Positions 1-8,252 of a stretch of DNA of 64,000 nt are shown here, one piece after another (within the stretch, counting starts at the first letter, position 1; each line of letters starts with the position of its first letter). The DNA comes from Shimia sp039969785 (GTDB lineage Bacteria > Pseudomonadota > Alphaproteobacteria > Rhodobacterales > Rhodobacteraceae), in the NCBI RefSeq assembly GCF_039969785.1, contig NZ_JBDVNC010000005.1, positions 186,001 to 250,000 on the forward strand, written 5' to 3'. The translations under genes and the position numbers were made by a program. The notes under the pieces were generated by a model that did no database searches, was not told where the DNA came from, and worked only from the letters and a program-made list of their open reading frames with translations.

Positions 1-821
1 CCAGAAACAAGAAACCGGCGCACCGCGGCAACGCGTGACACGTTGGCCATATCCTCGTGGCACGCGACCCAGATCGGTACAGATGGCAGATCTCCCGGGC
101 GGTCCAGTCGCCTTAACCCGGGAACATAATCGGCCACACAACACGGCAATACGGCCCGTCCCAGCCCCTGTCGGGCCAGCTCGGCAACAACCATGAAACT
201 GTCGGCCGCACCCACAATCTTATCTGCGGGAACATTCTCCGCTATCCACCCTGCCACTGCCGCGCGCGTCAGCTGACCGGTCAATCCCAGCCACACTTCG
301 GGCGAGTCGGGTGCCGCATAAACGCCAAACCCTAATCGCGCGGCCACATCGCCCACCATGTCGTCGCTCAATGACAGCGCAGGGCGCACCGCAACATCCG
401 CATGGCTACCGGAAAAATCACTATAAGCGTTTGTGCTGATCAGGGCGATCTTAACTCTGCTCACGTCATTGTGAAACGCGCCCACCATCGGCGGCAGCAC
501 CACCTGACAGAACGTATCGGTCGACGAAACTCGCACTGTGCCCACCAAAGGAGCGCGCGTTCCGGTTAGCAAATGCTGCACGGAATCCACCGCGTTGCCG
601 ACCTCCCGCGCAGCCTCGATCATCCGTAACTGCTCTGCACGAACCCTGTAACCTTTTGAAGTTCTTTCAAAAATTTTGACCCCATGGCGATCTTCAAAGG
701 CCGCAATCCGCCGCAACACCGTGGCATGGTTTACCCCCAACCGACGCGCCGCGCCACTGACCGTACCAGTCTCGGCAACCGTCAGGACAAACCTCATGTC
801 ATCCCAGTTCTCGTTGTGCAT
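1..821 (-). CDS. LysR-family transcriptional regulator (C-terminus beyond window)
   Basis: About 273 residues are readable from an ATG at 821 running leftward off the window edge. Residues 5-64 form a LysR winged helix-turn-helix (start MHNENWDDMRFVLTVAE, then a SGAARRLGVNHATVLRRI recognition segment). The rest reads as a periplasmic-binding-like effector domain, with VGTVRVSSTD at the domain entry and the usual GLGRAVLPCCVAD segment near the end. Probably only 10-25 residues are missing. It is divergent from the cytochrome pair at 913-2325 with a 91-bp gap, so it may control those genes, as LysR proteins often control divergent neighbours; that is inference. The effector is unknown. Confidence 0.9.
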   Translation of the reverse strand, partial: MHNENWDDMRFVLTVAETGTVSGAARRLGVNHATVLRRIAAFEDRHGVKIFERTSKGYRVRAEQLRMIEAAREVGNAVDSVQHLLTGTRAPLVGTVRVSSTDTFCQVVLPPMVGAFHNDVSRVKIALISTNAYSDFSGSHADVAVRPALSLSDDMVGDVAARLGFGVYAAPDSPEVWLGLTGQLTRAAVAGWIAENVPADKIVGAADSFMVVAELARQGLGRAVLPCCVADYVPGLRRLDRPGDLPSVPIWVACHEDMANVSRVAAVRRFLVS

Positions 822-912
822 AAATGAAAGAGTACCCTGCATATTTTCGGGATGGTATTCGATTTTTTCACAAGTAGGCTGGTGACATCAGCAACGTTAT
901 TCGGAGCAATCC

Positions 913-1377
913 ATGAAAAACCTTTTCAAAACCACAGGCGCCGCCCTGAGCCTCGCTCTGCTAGGCGGCACAGCATTCGCAGATGGCCATGTCGACGCGG
1001 CCATCAAGGCACGCCAGTCTCAAATGCAGCTCTATGCTTTTAACCTCGGCGCGCTTGGCGCAATGGCCAAAGGTGCAGTGGCCTATGATGCCGAAGCAGC
1101 AACCGCTGCCGCAAGCAACCTCGCCGCAGTCGCCATGTTAGACCAGTCGATGCTTTGGCCGGCAGGATCGGACAGTGGCGCTGCAAAAACGCGGGCAAAA
1201 GCCGAGATGTGGTCCAACTATCCCGACGTAATGGCCAAGGGCAAGGCGCTTAGCGATGCGGCTGTTGCGATGCAGGCCGCTGCCGGTACAGATCTGGACT
1301 CTCTGCGCGGTGCAATGGGCGCAGTTGGCGGCGCTTGCGGTGCCTGCCATAAAGTCTATCGCGAACCCGAGAGCTGA
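913..1377 (+). CDS. Cytochrome c'/c-556 family class II cytochrome
   Basis: A 154-residue secreted protein. Residues 1-23 are a Sec signal peptide ending in AFA, and the mature protein is a small alpha-helical domain. The single heme site CGACH lies near the C-terminus (C142, C145, H146), followed by KVYR, which is the class II cytochrome c arrangement. Met38 near the mature N-terminus could be a sixth ligand, as in c-556, so the protein may be low-spin rather than a true five-coordinate c'. Periplasmic electron carrier. Start chosen after CGGAGCAATCC. It precedes a diheme cytochrome c but is separated from it by a terminator-like hairpin, so the two are partly uncoupled. Confidence 0.88.
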   Translation: MKNLFKTTGAALSLALLGGTAFADGHVDAAIKARQSQMQLYAFNLGALGAMAKGAVAYDAEAATAAASNLAAVAMLDQSMLWPAGSDSGAAKTRAKAEMWSNYPDVMAKGKALSDAAVAMQAAAGTDLDSLRGAMGAVGGACGACHKVYREPES

Positions 1378-1400
1378 AGTGTAAGTTGAAGAACAAGTGA

Positions 1401-1430
1401 CACCGGCAACGTCTCGCTGCCGGTGTTTTT
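1401..1430 (+). terminator. Rho-independent terminator after the cytochrome c' gene
   Basis: Perfect 8-bp stem CACCGGCA/TGCCGGTG (1401-1408 with 1418-1425) and a 9-nt loop, followed by five T. It ends only 16 bp before the next start, so read-through would be needed for co-expression with the diheme cytochrome. Confidence 0.85.
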
Positions 1431-1446
1431 ATTTGGGAGATCAGCC

Positions 1447-2325
1447 ATGCGCCGTTTTATTGTCAATGTCACTTTCTTTGGCTTGATTGGGCTAGGCATA
1501 TTCTGGTTCCTGACCCGTCCGGAAACTTTGCCTGAAACGGCGCTGGACGGGTTGACCGCCGATGCAACCCACGGAAAACAGGTGTTTTACGCCGCAGGCT
1601 GCGCCGCCTGTCACACCGCGCCAGAGGCCGAAGCCGCTGAAATGCCGATCCTTTCGGGGGGCCAGACCTTTCCGTCGCCTTTCGGAACGTTCACCGCGCC
1701 CAATATTTCGTCTGACCCGGTTCAAGGCATTGGCAACTGGTCCGCGTTGGATTTGGCAAACGCCATGAAACACGGCACATCCCCGGACGGACAGCATTAT
1801 TATCCTGCCTTTCCTTACACGACCTATGCTCGGGCATCGCTTCAGGATATCGCGGATTTGCATGCCTTTCTCATGACGCTGCCCGCAGATGCCACCCCCA
1901 GCCAACCGCATGTCCTTGGCTTCCCGTTCAATATTCGCCTGTCGCTGGGAGGTTGGAAATGGCTTTTTCTCGACGATACATGGGTCACCCAGGCACCCAC
2001 ACCGGAACTGGAACGCGGCCGTTATCTCGTCGAGGCGCTGGGACATTGCGGCGAATGCCACACGCCGCGTGGCCCGTTGGGCGACACCGATTTCGGCGCA
2101 TGGCTGACAGGTGCGCCCGACCCTTCAGGCAAAGGCAAGGTTCCAGATATCACACCCGGTGCGTTGGGATGGCCTGCTCAGGAGCTCGCCTATTACTTTG
2201 AAACCGGCTTTACCCCGGAATATGACAGCGCAGGGGGGCATATGACACATGTGATAGAAAACCTGTCCCAACTGCCCGCCGAAGACCGCGATGCCATTGC
2301 CGCCTACTTGACAGCCCTGCCCTGA
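1447..2325 (+). CDS. Membrane-anchored diheme cytochrome c
   Basis: 292 residues. Start chosen at ATG 1447 because GGGAGATCAGCC precedes it; an in-frame upstream start at 1423 would lie in the terminator. Residues 5-23 form an uncleaved N-terminal membrane anchor. Two mono-heme cytochrome c domains follow, each with a CxxCH site: C52-AA-C55-H56 and C201-GE-C204-H205. The layout resembles the cytochrome subunits of periplasmic dehydrogenases and of thiosulfate or sugar oxidising systems, but no dehydrogenase partner is adjacent. Likely an electron carrier from a periplasmic donor to the respiratory chain; the donor is unknown. Confidence 0.85.
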   Translation: MRRFIVNVTFFGLIGLGIFWFLTRPETLPETALDGLTADATHGKQVFYAAGCAACHTAPEAEAAEMPILSGGQTFPSPFGTFTAPNISSDPVQGIGNWSALDLANAMKHGTSPDGQHYYPAFPYTTYARASLQDIADLHAFLMTLPADATPSQPHVLGFPFNIRLSLGGWKWLFLDDTWVTQAPTPELERGRYLVEALGHCGECHTPRGPLGDTDFGAWLTGAPDPSGKGKVPDITPGALGWPAQELAYYFETGFTPEYDSAGGHMTHVIENLSQLPAEDRDAIAAYLTALP

Positions 2326-2343
2326 CCGCAATGCCAGAAAACG

Positions 2344-2375
2344 AAAAAGGGCCGCGCAAAGCGCAGCCCCTTTTT
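2344..2375. terminator. Bidirectional intrinsic terminator
   Basis: An AAAAAGGG...CCCCTTTTT hairpin with a GCGC inner stem and one mismatch. A tracts on one side and T tracts on the other let it serve the diheme cytochrome (plus) and whatever once ended at 2393 on the minus strand. Confidence 0.8.
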
Positions 2376-2392
2376 GAGCATTCCCACAGTTC

Positions 2393-2466
2393 CTACTTGT
2401 TGAACGTCACAGTTGGATCAAACTCAACAAGCGGTCGTTCCTGCAAACGCAGCGAACGGCAGGAAA
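2393..2466 (-). pseudogene. Possible 3' remnant of a minus-strand gene cut by the IS
   Basis: On the minus strand, reading out of the IS end, an open frame gives ...ERPLVEFDPTVTFNK and then TAG at 2393-2395, immediately before the bidirectional terminator. The position and terminator suggest the surviving C-terminus of a gene at the far end of the truncated sugar operon. The peptide is too short for me to name a family. The segment also contains an imperfect palindrome (CGTTCCTGC...GCAGCGAACG, 2436-2458), so it may instead be non-coding repeat DNA. Confidence 0.3.
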
Positions 2467-2487
2467 GAGCCGATTCTGTGGAAAAAC
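2467..2487 (+). repeat. IS left inverted repeat
   Basis: 21-bp imperfect terminal repeat that pairs with 3991-4011 (17/21 identical); the inner GGAAAAAC is the best conserved part. Confidence 0.65.
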
Positions 2488-2543
2488 AGCGTGCTGCGAG
2501 TGCAGAAAATATGGTTGAAAATTGGGCGCAAGTGCCTTTTTTG

Positions 2544-3929
2544 TCAGGCTTTGCGCATTTGCTGCGGTGCGGGAAAGATCTTGGCTAGTTTGCGGAGGTT
2601 TTGGGCGGTTGCGGCGAGTAGGAATTCGTCATTTGCACCACATGGACCGCGTAATCGCAATCGTCCCAACCCAAGGATGCGTTTGAGGTGGGCGAAGAGC
2701 ATTTCCACCTTCTTTCGCAGCCGCATTGAGATCGCATATTGCTTTGTCTTGGCAATATCACGGGCAACCTGTCGGGCATTTTCATGTTCTTCACGGGTGA
2801 TTTTTCGCGCATTTGCTTTCGGGCAGCACTTCATCTTGGATGGGCAGGTCTGGCAGCTGTGTTTCAGCGCCTGATACTTGGCGACCCCTTTGCCAGATGG
2901 ACCACGGTTCGGATCTGAGTAGTTGCGCCGGAAATGCTTGAGCGGTTCGCCCTCGGGGCAAATGTACTGGTTGTTCTCGGGATCCCATTCAAAATCTGTG
3001 CGGGACCATGTGCCGTCTGTTCGACCTGCTTTATCCAGCACAGGAATGTGAGGTTTGATGTCGCGATCAACGAGCCATCCCAACATCGGCCCTGATCCAT
3101 AGGCGCTGTCGGCGATGAGCCTTTCTGGCTCAATGTCATGCTGTGCATTGATCCGATCCAGCATGGTGCGCACAGAACCGACTTCGGCCTGTCGGATCGA
3201 CCTCGTGCCTTCCACATCAACGATGACACTGTGGTCAGTGTCGATGAGGTAATTGGTCGAATAGCTGAAGAACGCAGGGCCTTTACGGGCTGCCGTCCAC
3301 TGGCTGGCTGGGTCAGAGTGGGAGGTGAACTTGGGCTCCACAGTTGATGCTGCACCGAATGCTGCGTCGTCCAACACGTCGAGATATTCCTTAACTGCAC
3401 GCGGCGCGTCTGCTGGGTCAATTGTGCTACGATCCCAATCTTCCTTTGGCGTTGAGTTCTGTTTGTTGGTGTCGGCTTCAATCAAGCTGGCATCTGCCGC
3501 AAGGCGTTGTCCGCTGACTAAGCCGTCCGCAATGCACTGTGCGACAGTCTTCTCGAACAAATGTCGCAGCAGTTTGCTCTCCCGGAAACGCCCGTGGCGG
3601 TTCTTCGAAAATGTCGAATGGTTTGGAATTGGGTCAGACAAATCGAGGCGACAGAACCAACGATAAGCCAGGTTCAAATGCACCTCTTCGCAGAGCTTCC
3701 GCTCAGACCTGATGCCAAAGCAATAACCGACTAGAAGCATACGGATGAGAAGCTCAGGATCAATCGATGGGCGGCCAGTGTGGCTGTAAAACTCTGCGAG
3801 ATATTGCCGAATGTCGCCCAGATCGACGAACCGGTCAATCGAGCGCAACAGATGGTCTTGCGGGACGTGGTCTTCCAGCGAGAACTCATAAAACAGCGCT
3901 GCCTGTGCTTCCTGCTTTGGTCCCATCAT
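2544..3929 (-). CDS. IS1182-family DDE transposase
   Basis: 461 residues from ATG 3929 (a second ATG follows at once at 3926). The N-terminal DUF772-type domain carries the family start YEFSLEDHVPQDHLLRSIDRF. Catalytic acidic residues can be placed in LAADASLIEAD (first D), LIADSAYGSGP (second D) and KVEMLFAHLKR (E). A zinc-finger-like cysteine cluster (CQTCPSKMKCCPKA) lies before the last motif. The frame is intact, without frameshift or internal stop, so the element may still be active. It cuts and rejoins its own ends through the inverted repeats at 2467 and 4011. Confidence 0.92.
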   Translation of the reverse strand: MMGPKQEAQAALFYEFSLEDHVPQDHLLRSIDRFVDLGDIRQYLAEFYSHTGRPSIDPELLIRMLLVGYCFGIRSERKLCEEVHLNLAYRWFCRLDLSDPIPNHSTFSKNRHGRFRESKLLRHLFEKTVAQCIADGLVSGQRLAADASLIEADTNKQNSTPKEDWDRSTIDPADAPRAVKEYLDVLDDAAFGAASTVEPKFTSHSDPASQWTAARKGPAFFSYSTNYLIDTDHSVIVDVEGTRSIRQAEVGSVRTMLDRINAQHDIEPERLIADSAYGSGPMLGWLVDRDIKPHIPVLDKAGRTDGTWSRTDFEWDPENNQYICPEGEPLKHFRRNYSDPNRGPSGKGVAKYQALKHSCQTCPSKMKCCPKANARKITREEHENARQVARDIAKTKQYAISMRLRKKVEMLFAHLKRILGLGRLRLRGPCGANDEFLLAATAQNLRKLAKIFPAPQQMRKA

Positions 3930-3990
3930 CGCAAAATCCCCCAATCCCTAAAGGAATTGAATCAGCGTATGCGCCGCCAATCAAGAAAGA

Positions 3991-4011
3991 GTTTTTCAAC
4001 AAAATCAGCCC
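3991..4011 (-). repeat. IS right inverted repeat
   Basis: Complement of the left repeat at 2467-2487, 17 of 21 positions identical, about 60 bp upstream of the transposase start. Confidence 0.65.
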
Positions 4012-4242
4012 GTCTCGGTTATTCCATTTTTTACGCTTCGCGCGCTCGCAGCACGAAAATCGCCGCAGGCGCTCAAATTCAACGCCACAATGCAGCGGGA
4101 AGAGCGGCCATTCGTCGATCTTGCAGCAATTCCCAGACGGCCAATTTGCAGGACGCGGACGAAGCGCGTTTTTTTCCGGCGACACGCGAATTGCTGGCTT
4201 TGGGGAAAAGACAAAATCCCACTTGCGGCAGAAGGCGTAGGA
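4012..4242. other. Foreign segment between the IS end and the broken SDR gene
   Basis: About 230 bp with no gene I can support. The SDR reading frame stops matching its family at about 4242, whereas the IS inverted repeat ends at 4011, so this stretch belongs to neither. It stays open on the minus strand, but the translation is rich in Arg, Trp and Cys and does not look like a protein. It may be a remnant of a second mobile element or an outer part of the same one. Confidence 0.5.
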
Positions 4243-4296
4243 AATCCCTTGGCCTGCGGTGGTGATCAGCGCTGTTATGCTGTCTAACCGTCCCAT
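4243..4296 (-). pseudogene. 5' fragment of an SDR-family dehydrogenase (deoxy-sugar pathway)
   Basis: Only the first 18 codons remain, from an ATG at 4296 with a good ribosome site (GAAGGAG). They read MGRLDSITALITTAGQGI, the start of an SDR Rossmann fold including the beginning of the cofactor loop (the family normally has TGxxxGIG or TAAGQGIG). After codon 18 the homology stops and foreign sequence begins. SDR enzymes with this type of N-terminus act as 2-keto-3-deoxy-L-fuconate dehydrogenases in the non-phosphorylating L-fucose pathway, which fits the FucU gene just upstream. The enzyme cannot be made from this locus. Confidence 0.7.
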
Positions 4297-4454
4297 CACT
4301 TTGCTCCTTCTGGTATGCAAATATGGGCCGCGTTGCCGTCCAATATCGCGTTGCGATTCAGGTAGTCCAAACCGTCCAAAAAACTGCAGAGCGGCCGATC
4401 ACCACCTGCCATATGTGTTGAACATCGTGTACTTTGGCCAATCGTTGCCCCCGG

Positions 4455-4883
4455 TCAGGTGAAGACGCCCTTCGTTAGGATAATGTTGCCATAGAGGCGG
4501 CGTTCGCCGGTTTGCACCACGGCAAAGGCAGACTTGGCGCGTTCGTAGAATGCGAACCGTTCCAGCAACATGAGGTCGCACGGCGCGTCCGCCGTGGCAT
4601 TGATGATGGCTTGGAAATCTGCGACGGCTTCGGGAACGGCATTTGCATCGCCGACCACCTGCATGCAGAGCGCTGGTGTCTGGGTGTAGGTGTCAAGCGG
4701 CATCACGGACAGAACTGCGTTTAAAACAACACTCGCATCAGACCCATCGGCGCGGATGCAGCGGGGCCCCAGACTTTCTGCGGGAAAGTTGGCGTCGGCA
4801 ATCACAATCCCATCGCCATGCCCCATCGCGCGCAGCACATACAGCAAGTCAGGGCACAGTATCGGGTCTAGGTTGCGTAACAT
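4455..4883 (-). CDS. fucU: RbsD/FucU family sugar mutarotase
   Basis: 142 residues, the usual length for FucU. The family start LRNLDPILCPDLLYVLRAMGHGD is present, with the conserved MGHGDGIVIADANFPAE segment, and the C-terminal FAFYERAKSAFAVVQTGERRLYGNIILTKG is the FucU hallmark. It interconverts the anomers of a sugar, typically L-fucose, so that the correct anomer enters the dehydrogenase or isomerase step. It lies downstream of an IclR regulator and a sugar ABC transporter and upstream of a truncated SDR dehydrogenase, so it was part of a deoxy-sugar catabolic operon. Confidence 0.9.
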   Translation of the reverse strand: MLRNLDPILCPDLLYVLRAMGHGDGIVIADANFPAESLGPRCIRADGSDASVVLNAVLSVMPLDTYTQTPALCMQVVGDANAVPEAVADFQAIINATADAPCDLMLLERFAFYERAKSAFAVVQTGERRLYGNIILTKGVFT

Positions 4884-5018
4884 TGAAAGGCCTTAAGTTA
4901 AGAAATGAGCCGAATTTGAAGAATGTGGTCAACCAAATGGCTGCCATCCAAAGTTTAGAGCGCGGGGATTTCCGTTGGCTGGGCATTCCGTCCAAGCAGG
5001 TTTTAAAAAGAAGGGCGT

Positions 5019-5804
5019 TCAGTTATGAGCAATCCGATACGCGAGTGACGGCATCGCAATGTCGATCTTTCGACCAAGAGCTGCGACCGCAGATTTCAGA
5101 TGTGAGGCAATATCAGGCACAGCGTTTTGCAAGGCCTTCGTATCTAAAATTGCCAGGGTGACCGCAGCCACCGATATTTGATCATTGCCTACCGTTACCG
5201 GTGCCGAAAGTTCTAGGACCGAATGGAGTTCTGGGTTCGGCGACAAGACGTAACCATCCTTCAGGCAGTCTTTGGACAACTGCATAATTTGATCCCGATC
5301 TGCCTTGGACATGGTTGCAATTGCGCTGTTGGTGTCCCGTCTACCTGCAAGAAGACACGCCGCAGTTCCTGACCCCGAAAGGTCAGTTCGAAACCCGATC
5401 TGAAGCGACAAGCCATAGCTTTTGGAGGCATCCATATTTGCAATTACGAGCATCTGATTTTCATCCAACACAGACAAATGGTTTGAATAACCTGTCTCAT
5501 CTGAAAGCTGTTTTAGTTGGGGTTGCGCAAGTTCTGACAGCCGGCTGTTGAATGACCGTTGCGCCCCCAATACAGAAAGACGATCAGTCATCGTATATGT
5601 GTCGCCGTCAAAACGCTGGATATATCCACGCTCTTCTAACACGATCATCATGCGAAAAATCTCACTTTTTGACCGATCAATGCCGCTCGCAATTTCGGAA
5701 AGCGTTGGTTTGAAATCGCTGAGGGACAAAAACTCCAAAATATCCAAACCTTTTTCCAAGGCCGGAGCAGAGTATTTTTGAAGTTTTTCTGGTTTCTTAG
5801 ACAC
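5019..5804 (-). CDS. IclR-family transcriptional regulator
   Basis: 261 residues from a GTG start at 5804, preceded by a GAGAG ribosome site. An N-terminal winged helix-turn-helix (about residues 12-70, with ALEKGLDILEFLS and TLSEIASGIDRSKSEIFRMM) is followed by the IclR ligand domain (GYSNHLSVLDENQMLVIANMD, RTDLSGSGTAACLLA). It sits inside the sugar operon between the binding protein and fucU, so it is probably the local regulator. It is the best candidate to bind the paired 17-bp sites at 9832-9848 and 9952-9968. Ligand unknown; a sugar or catabolic intermediate is likely. Confidence 0.9.
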   Translation of the reverse strand: MSKKPEKLQKYSAPALEKGLDILEFLSLSDFKPTLSEIASGIDRSKSEIFRMMIVLEERGYIQRFDGDTYTMTDRLSVLGAQRSFNSRLSELAQPQLKQLSDETGYSNHLSVLDENQMLVIANMDASKSYGLSLQIGFRTDLSGSGTAACLLAGRRDTNSAIATMSKADRDQIMQLSKDCLKDGYVLSPNPELHSVLELSAPVTVGNDQISVAAVTLAILDTKALQNAVPDIASHLKSAVAALGRKIDIAMPSLAYRIAHN

Positions 5805-5895
5805 TTGTCGCTCTCATCTCCTGTGTATTTGCATTTCCATTCTCATTAAAAGCGGCCGAACGCATCACACGCTCGACCACCAGGGAGGACCTAAA

Positions 5896-6855
5896 TTACT
5901 TCAGGCCGTTCCGCTCCAGGATCTCTCCTGAATTTGCAGATGTGATCGCTTCGGTCCCAAGAACTACTTCACGTGGAACCTCAGCTCCACCAAGGTATGC
6001 GAGAGCCTGGCGCAAACCTTCAGCACCCGGAGTCGGGTACAGGAATGTCGCAGCCAATTCACCGTTATCGACCCAAAGCACACCTTCGCCCGGCAACCCG
6101 TCAACACCAATAAAGATGATGTCATCCGCACGACCGGCATCTTTCGCAGCTAGGTATGCGCCATAAGCCATTGGGTCATTGTGACCATAGACCATATCGA
6201 TGTCTTCATAGTTGCGAAGCGCAGTAGCCATGATGTCATAGGCTTGGTCTTGCTTCCAATCACCAGACTGACGGTCAAGAAGGAACGTAACGCCTTCTTC
6301 ACCTTCAAACGCTGCGTGGAAGGGGTCAGAACGCTCGAACGTCGCTGTGATGCCAAGGCCGCCGTAGATTTCGACGATGTTACCTTGTGCATTGCCAGCG
6401 CCGCCCAGTTGTTCCAGCGCAAATTCACCGGCAGCTTCGCCGATCAAAGAGTTATTGCCACCGACCCACTGCACGAACTGGTCCGTGTCAACGTTGCGGT
6501 CCAAAACGAACACAGGGATGCCAGCCGCAGTCGCCTGTTCAACAACACCAGTCAAGCCTGCGGATTCCTTTGGTGAAATCAGGATCGCATCGACTTCTTG
6601 GCGGATAAAGTTCTCAACATCGGCTACTTGGGTGTCTGTGCGGTCACTCGCATCAGAGATCAGAAGTTCAACATTGCTATGGAGTTCAGCTTCTGCGCGC
6701 AGGTCTTTATTGAACTGGACGCGCCATGGTTCAACTGTCGTAACCTGTGAGAAACCAATGACATAGTCTTCTGCGAGTGCAGCAGTTGCGGTCAACGAAG
6801 TCGTGACCAACAGGCTAGCGGCTAATACGGTATTGCAAAATGTTCTTCTTTCCAT
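5896..6855 (-). CDS. Sugar ABC transporter substrate-binding protein (RbsB type)
   Basis: 319 residues. Start set at ATG 6855 because GGGAGGAAAATC lies directly before it; a start at 6873 has no such site. Signal peptide residues 1-28, ending around ATAALAEDYV. The mature protein is a type I periplasmic binding protein (Peripla_BP_4): GFSQVTTVEPWRVQFNKDLRAEAE at the start, ISPKESAGLTGVVEQA in the first lobe, FIGVDGLPGEGVLWV in the second. It delivers a sugar to the permease and ATPase upstream. FucU in the operon suggests L-fucose or a related 6-deoxyhexose, but the binding-site residues do not prove it. Confidence 0.9.
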   Translation of the reverse strand: MERRTFCNTVLAASLLVTTSLTATAALAEDYVIGFSQVTTVEPWRVQFNKDLRAEAELHSNVELLISDASDRTDTQVADVENFIRQEVDAILISPKESAGLTGVVEQATAAGIPVFVLDRNVDTDQFVQWVGGNNSLIGEAAGEFALEQLGGAGNAQGNIVEIYGGLGITATFERSDPFHAAFEGEEGVTFLLDRQSGDWKQDQAYDIMATALRNYEDIDMVYGHNDPMAYGAYLAAKDAGRADDIIFIGVDGLPGEGVLWVDNGELAATFLYPTPGAEGLRQALAYLGGAEVPREVVLGTEAITSANSGEILERNGLK

Positions 6856-6907
6856 GATTTTCCTCCCTATCATGGGTGCAGCAAGTGTGCTGCGTTTGAT
6901 GATTGCT

Positions 6908-6939
6908 CCGGTCCCTAACCCTTCAAAGTGGGGGACCGG
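6908..6939 (-). promoter_or_regulatory. Intercistronic stem-loop between permease and binding-protein genes
   Basis: Inverted repeat CCGGTCCC (6908-6915) and GGGACCGG (6932-6939) with extra flanking G-C pairs, in the 90-bp gap between the permease stop and the binding-protein start. There is no T tract, so it is more likely an mRNA-processing or stability hairpin than a terminator. Such hairpins let binding proteins be made in excess over the membrane parts. Confidence 0.6.
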
Positions 6940-6945
6940 GGCAGC

Positions 6946-8220
6946 TTAACGCTTGGTCAGTTTGTATTTCAGCCAAGCGAAACTTCCGTCAAAGCGTCCT
7001 TCCTGCAGAAGAACCGCGGCGACGATGATCAGCCCCTTCAGGATGAGCTGTGTGTTACTATCGATATTATTGAGCTGCAAAATGTTGCTCAGGAAGCCAA
7101 ATATCAGGACGCCGACAAGTGTTCCCAAGATGGCACCACGTCCGCCCATTAGGCTGGTGCCACCGATAACGACTGCCGCGATGGCGTCCAGCTCCAGACC
7201 AATACCAGCATCCGGTTTGCCCTGTCGGAATTGCGCTACGTACAACACACCGGCCAACGTCGCGAGCGCACCTGCAATTGCGTAGGTCGAGATTTTGATG
7301 CGTCCCACGTTGATACCCGCAAGGCGCGCGGCCTCTTCATTTCCGCCAATCGCCAGCAAGTAGCTGCCAAAGGTCGTGAGCCGGGTCAGCATGAAGAAAA
7401 CCACAAGCACCCCAATGAAAACAACTCCCGGAACGGGCATAAAACCCCAGAGCAACATTCGCAAAACTTCGAACGCTTCAGTTGCATTACTGCCCGTATA
7501 TACGGGGTGCACAGCTGTATCTTGCCCCGCAACAACCCGGGCCAAACCCAGCGCACCAACCATCATGGCAAGCGTCACGATAAAGGGCTGCAACCGGCCA
7601 TGAACAATAATCACACCGTTCAATGCCCCCATGATCGCTCCGACGCAAGGAACCGCGATAAGAACTGCAACAACACCGAACTTCGTATCAATCTGCGCAG
7701 CAAGCCATATCGCCAAGGCGACCCCGACGGCAGCAGCAATCCCGATAGACAGCGTATTGGCCGTGGAAGACGTTTTTGCGTTCATCCCTGGCTTTGCCGC
7801 GTTCTTGATCAAAAACGCAATTAGGGCAAATACGCAGAACCCGATTACAAGCCCGGAGGCCGGGATCGCGAACATACTCGCCGCAGTCCAGCCTTCCTGA
7901 GTTAGCAGCATCGCGCAAATAACCGTACCCAACGCCATGATCGACCCGACAGACAAATCAATGCCTGCAATAAAAATTACCATCGTCATGCCGACAGCCA
8001 CGATGCCCGTGACCGAAACCTGCCGCAGCACGTCCGTCAGGTTACCTATCGATAGAAAGATGTTCGTGCCCTTGGATGTAATGGGCGACGATAATGCACC
8101 AAATAGCAGCAGAATGATCAGACCCCAATACAACTTCGTGCGTGCAATCATACGCCACAATATAGGAGAGGAATTGGGGCCCGTGTCTTGGTCTTTTGGA
8201 GTGGCGTCTATCGCGCTCAT
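6946..8220 (-). CDS. Sugar ABC transporter permease (RbsC/XylH type)
   Basis: 424 residues, longer than RbsC (about 320) and closer to XylH-type permeases because of an insertion around residues 110-190. Multiple hydrophobic helices are visible. The family segments VTGIVAVGMTMVIFIAGIDLSVGSIMALG, GALNGVIIVHGRLQPFIVTLAMM, GGNEEAARLAGINVGRIK and AAVVIGGTSLMGGRGAILGTLVG are all present, as in BPD_transp_2 permeases. Inner membrane. Start ATG 8220 has AAAGGAACG upstream. It follows the ATPase gene by 32 bp and is part of one operon with it. Confidence 0.92.
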   Translation of the reverse strand: MSAIDATPKDQDTGPNSSPILWRMIARTKLYWGLIILLLFGALSSPITSKGTNIFLSIGNLTDVLRQVSVTGIVAVGMTMVIFIAGIDLSVGSIMALGTVICAMLLTQEGWTAASMFAIPASGLVIGFCVFALIAFLIKNAAKPGMNAKTSSTANTLSIGIAAAVGVALAIWLAAQIDTKFGVVAVLIAVPCVGAIMGALNGVIIVHGRLQPFIVTLAMMVGALGLARVVAGQDTAVHPVYTGSNATEAFEVLRMLLWGFMPVPGVVFIGVLVVFFMLTRLTTFGSYLLAIGGNEEAARLAGINVGRIKISTYAIAGALATLAGVLYVAQFRQGKPDAGIGLELDAIAAVVIGGTSLMGGRGAILGTLVGVLIFGFLSNILQLNNIDSNTQLILKGLIIVAAVLLQEGRFDGSFAWLKYKLTKR

Positions 8221-8252
8221 CTTACGTTCCTTTTGTCTGGGGGGCCTGATAA

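Larger units (their letters stand above)
2467..4011 (-). mobile_element. IS1182-family insertion sequence
   Basis: About 1545 bp bounded by imperfect inverted repeats: 2467-2487 (GAGCCGATTCTGTGGAAAAAC) and the complement of 3991-4011 (GGGCTGATTTTGTTGAAAAAC), matching at 17 of 21 positions. It holds one full-length transposase. No convincing target-site duplication is visible in the bases just outside either end, and the flanks do not join into a continuous gene. This suggests that insertion was followed by deletion, or that the real ends lie further out. Confidence 0.75.

Noticed and set aside
1492..2061. Long minus-strand frame opposite the diheme cytochrome
   Set aside because: Antisense shadow of a clear cytochrome gene; rich in Arg, Gly and Cys as expected for a shadow frame.
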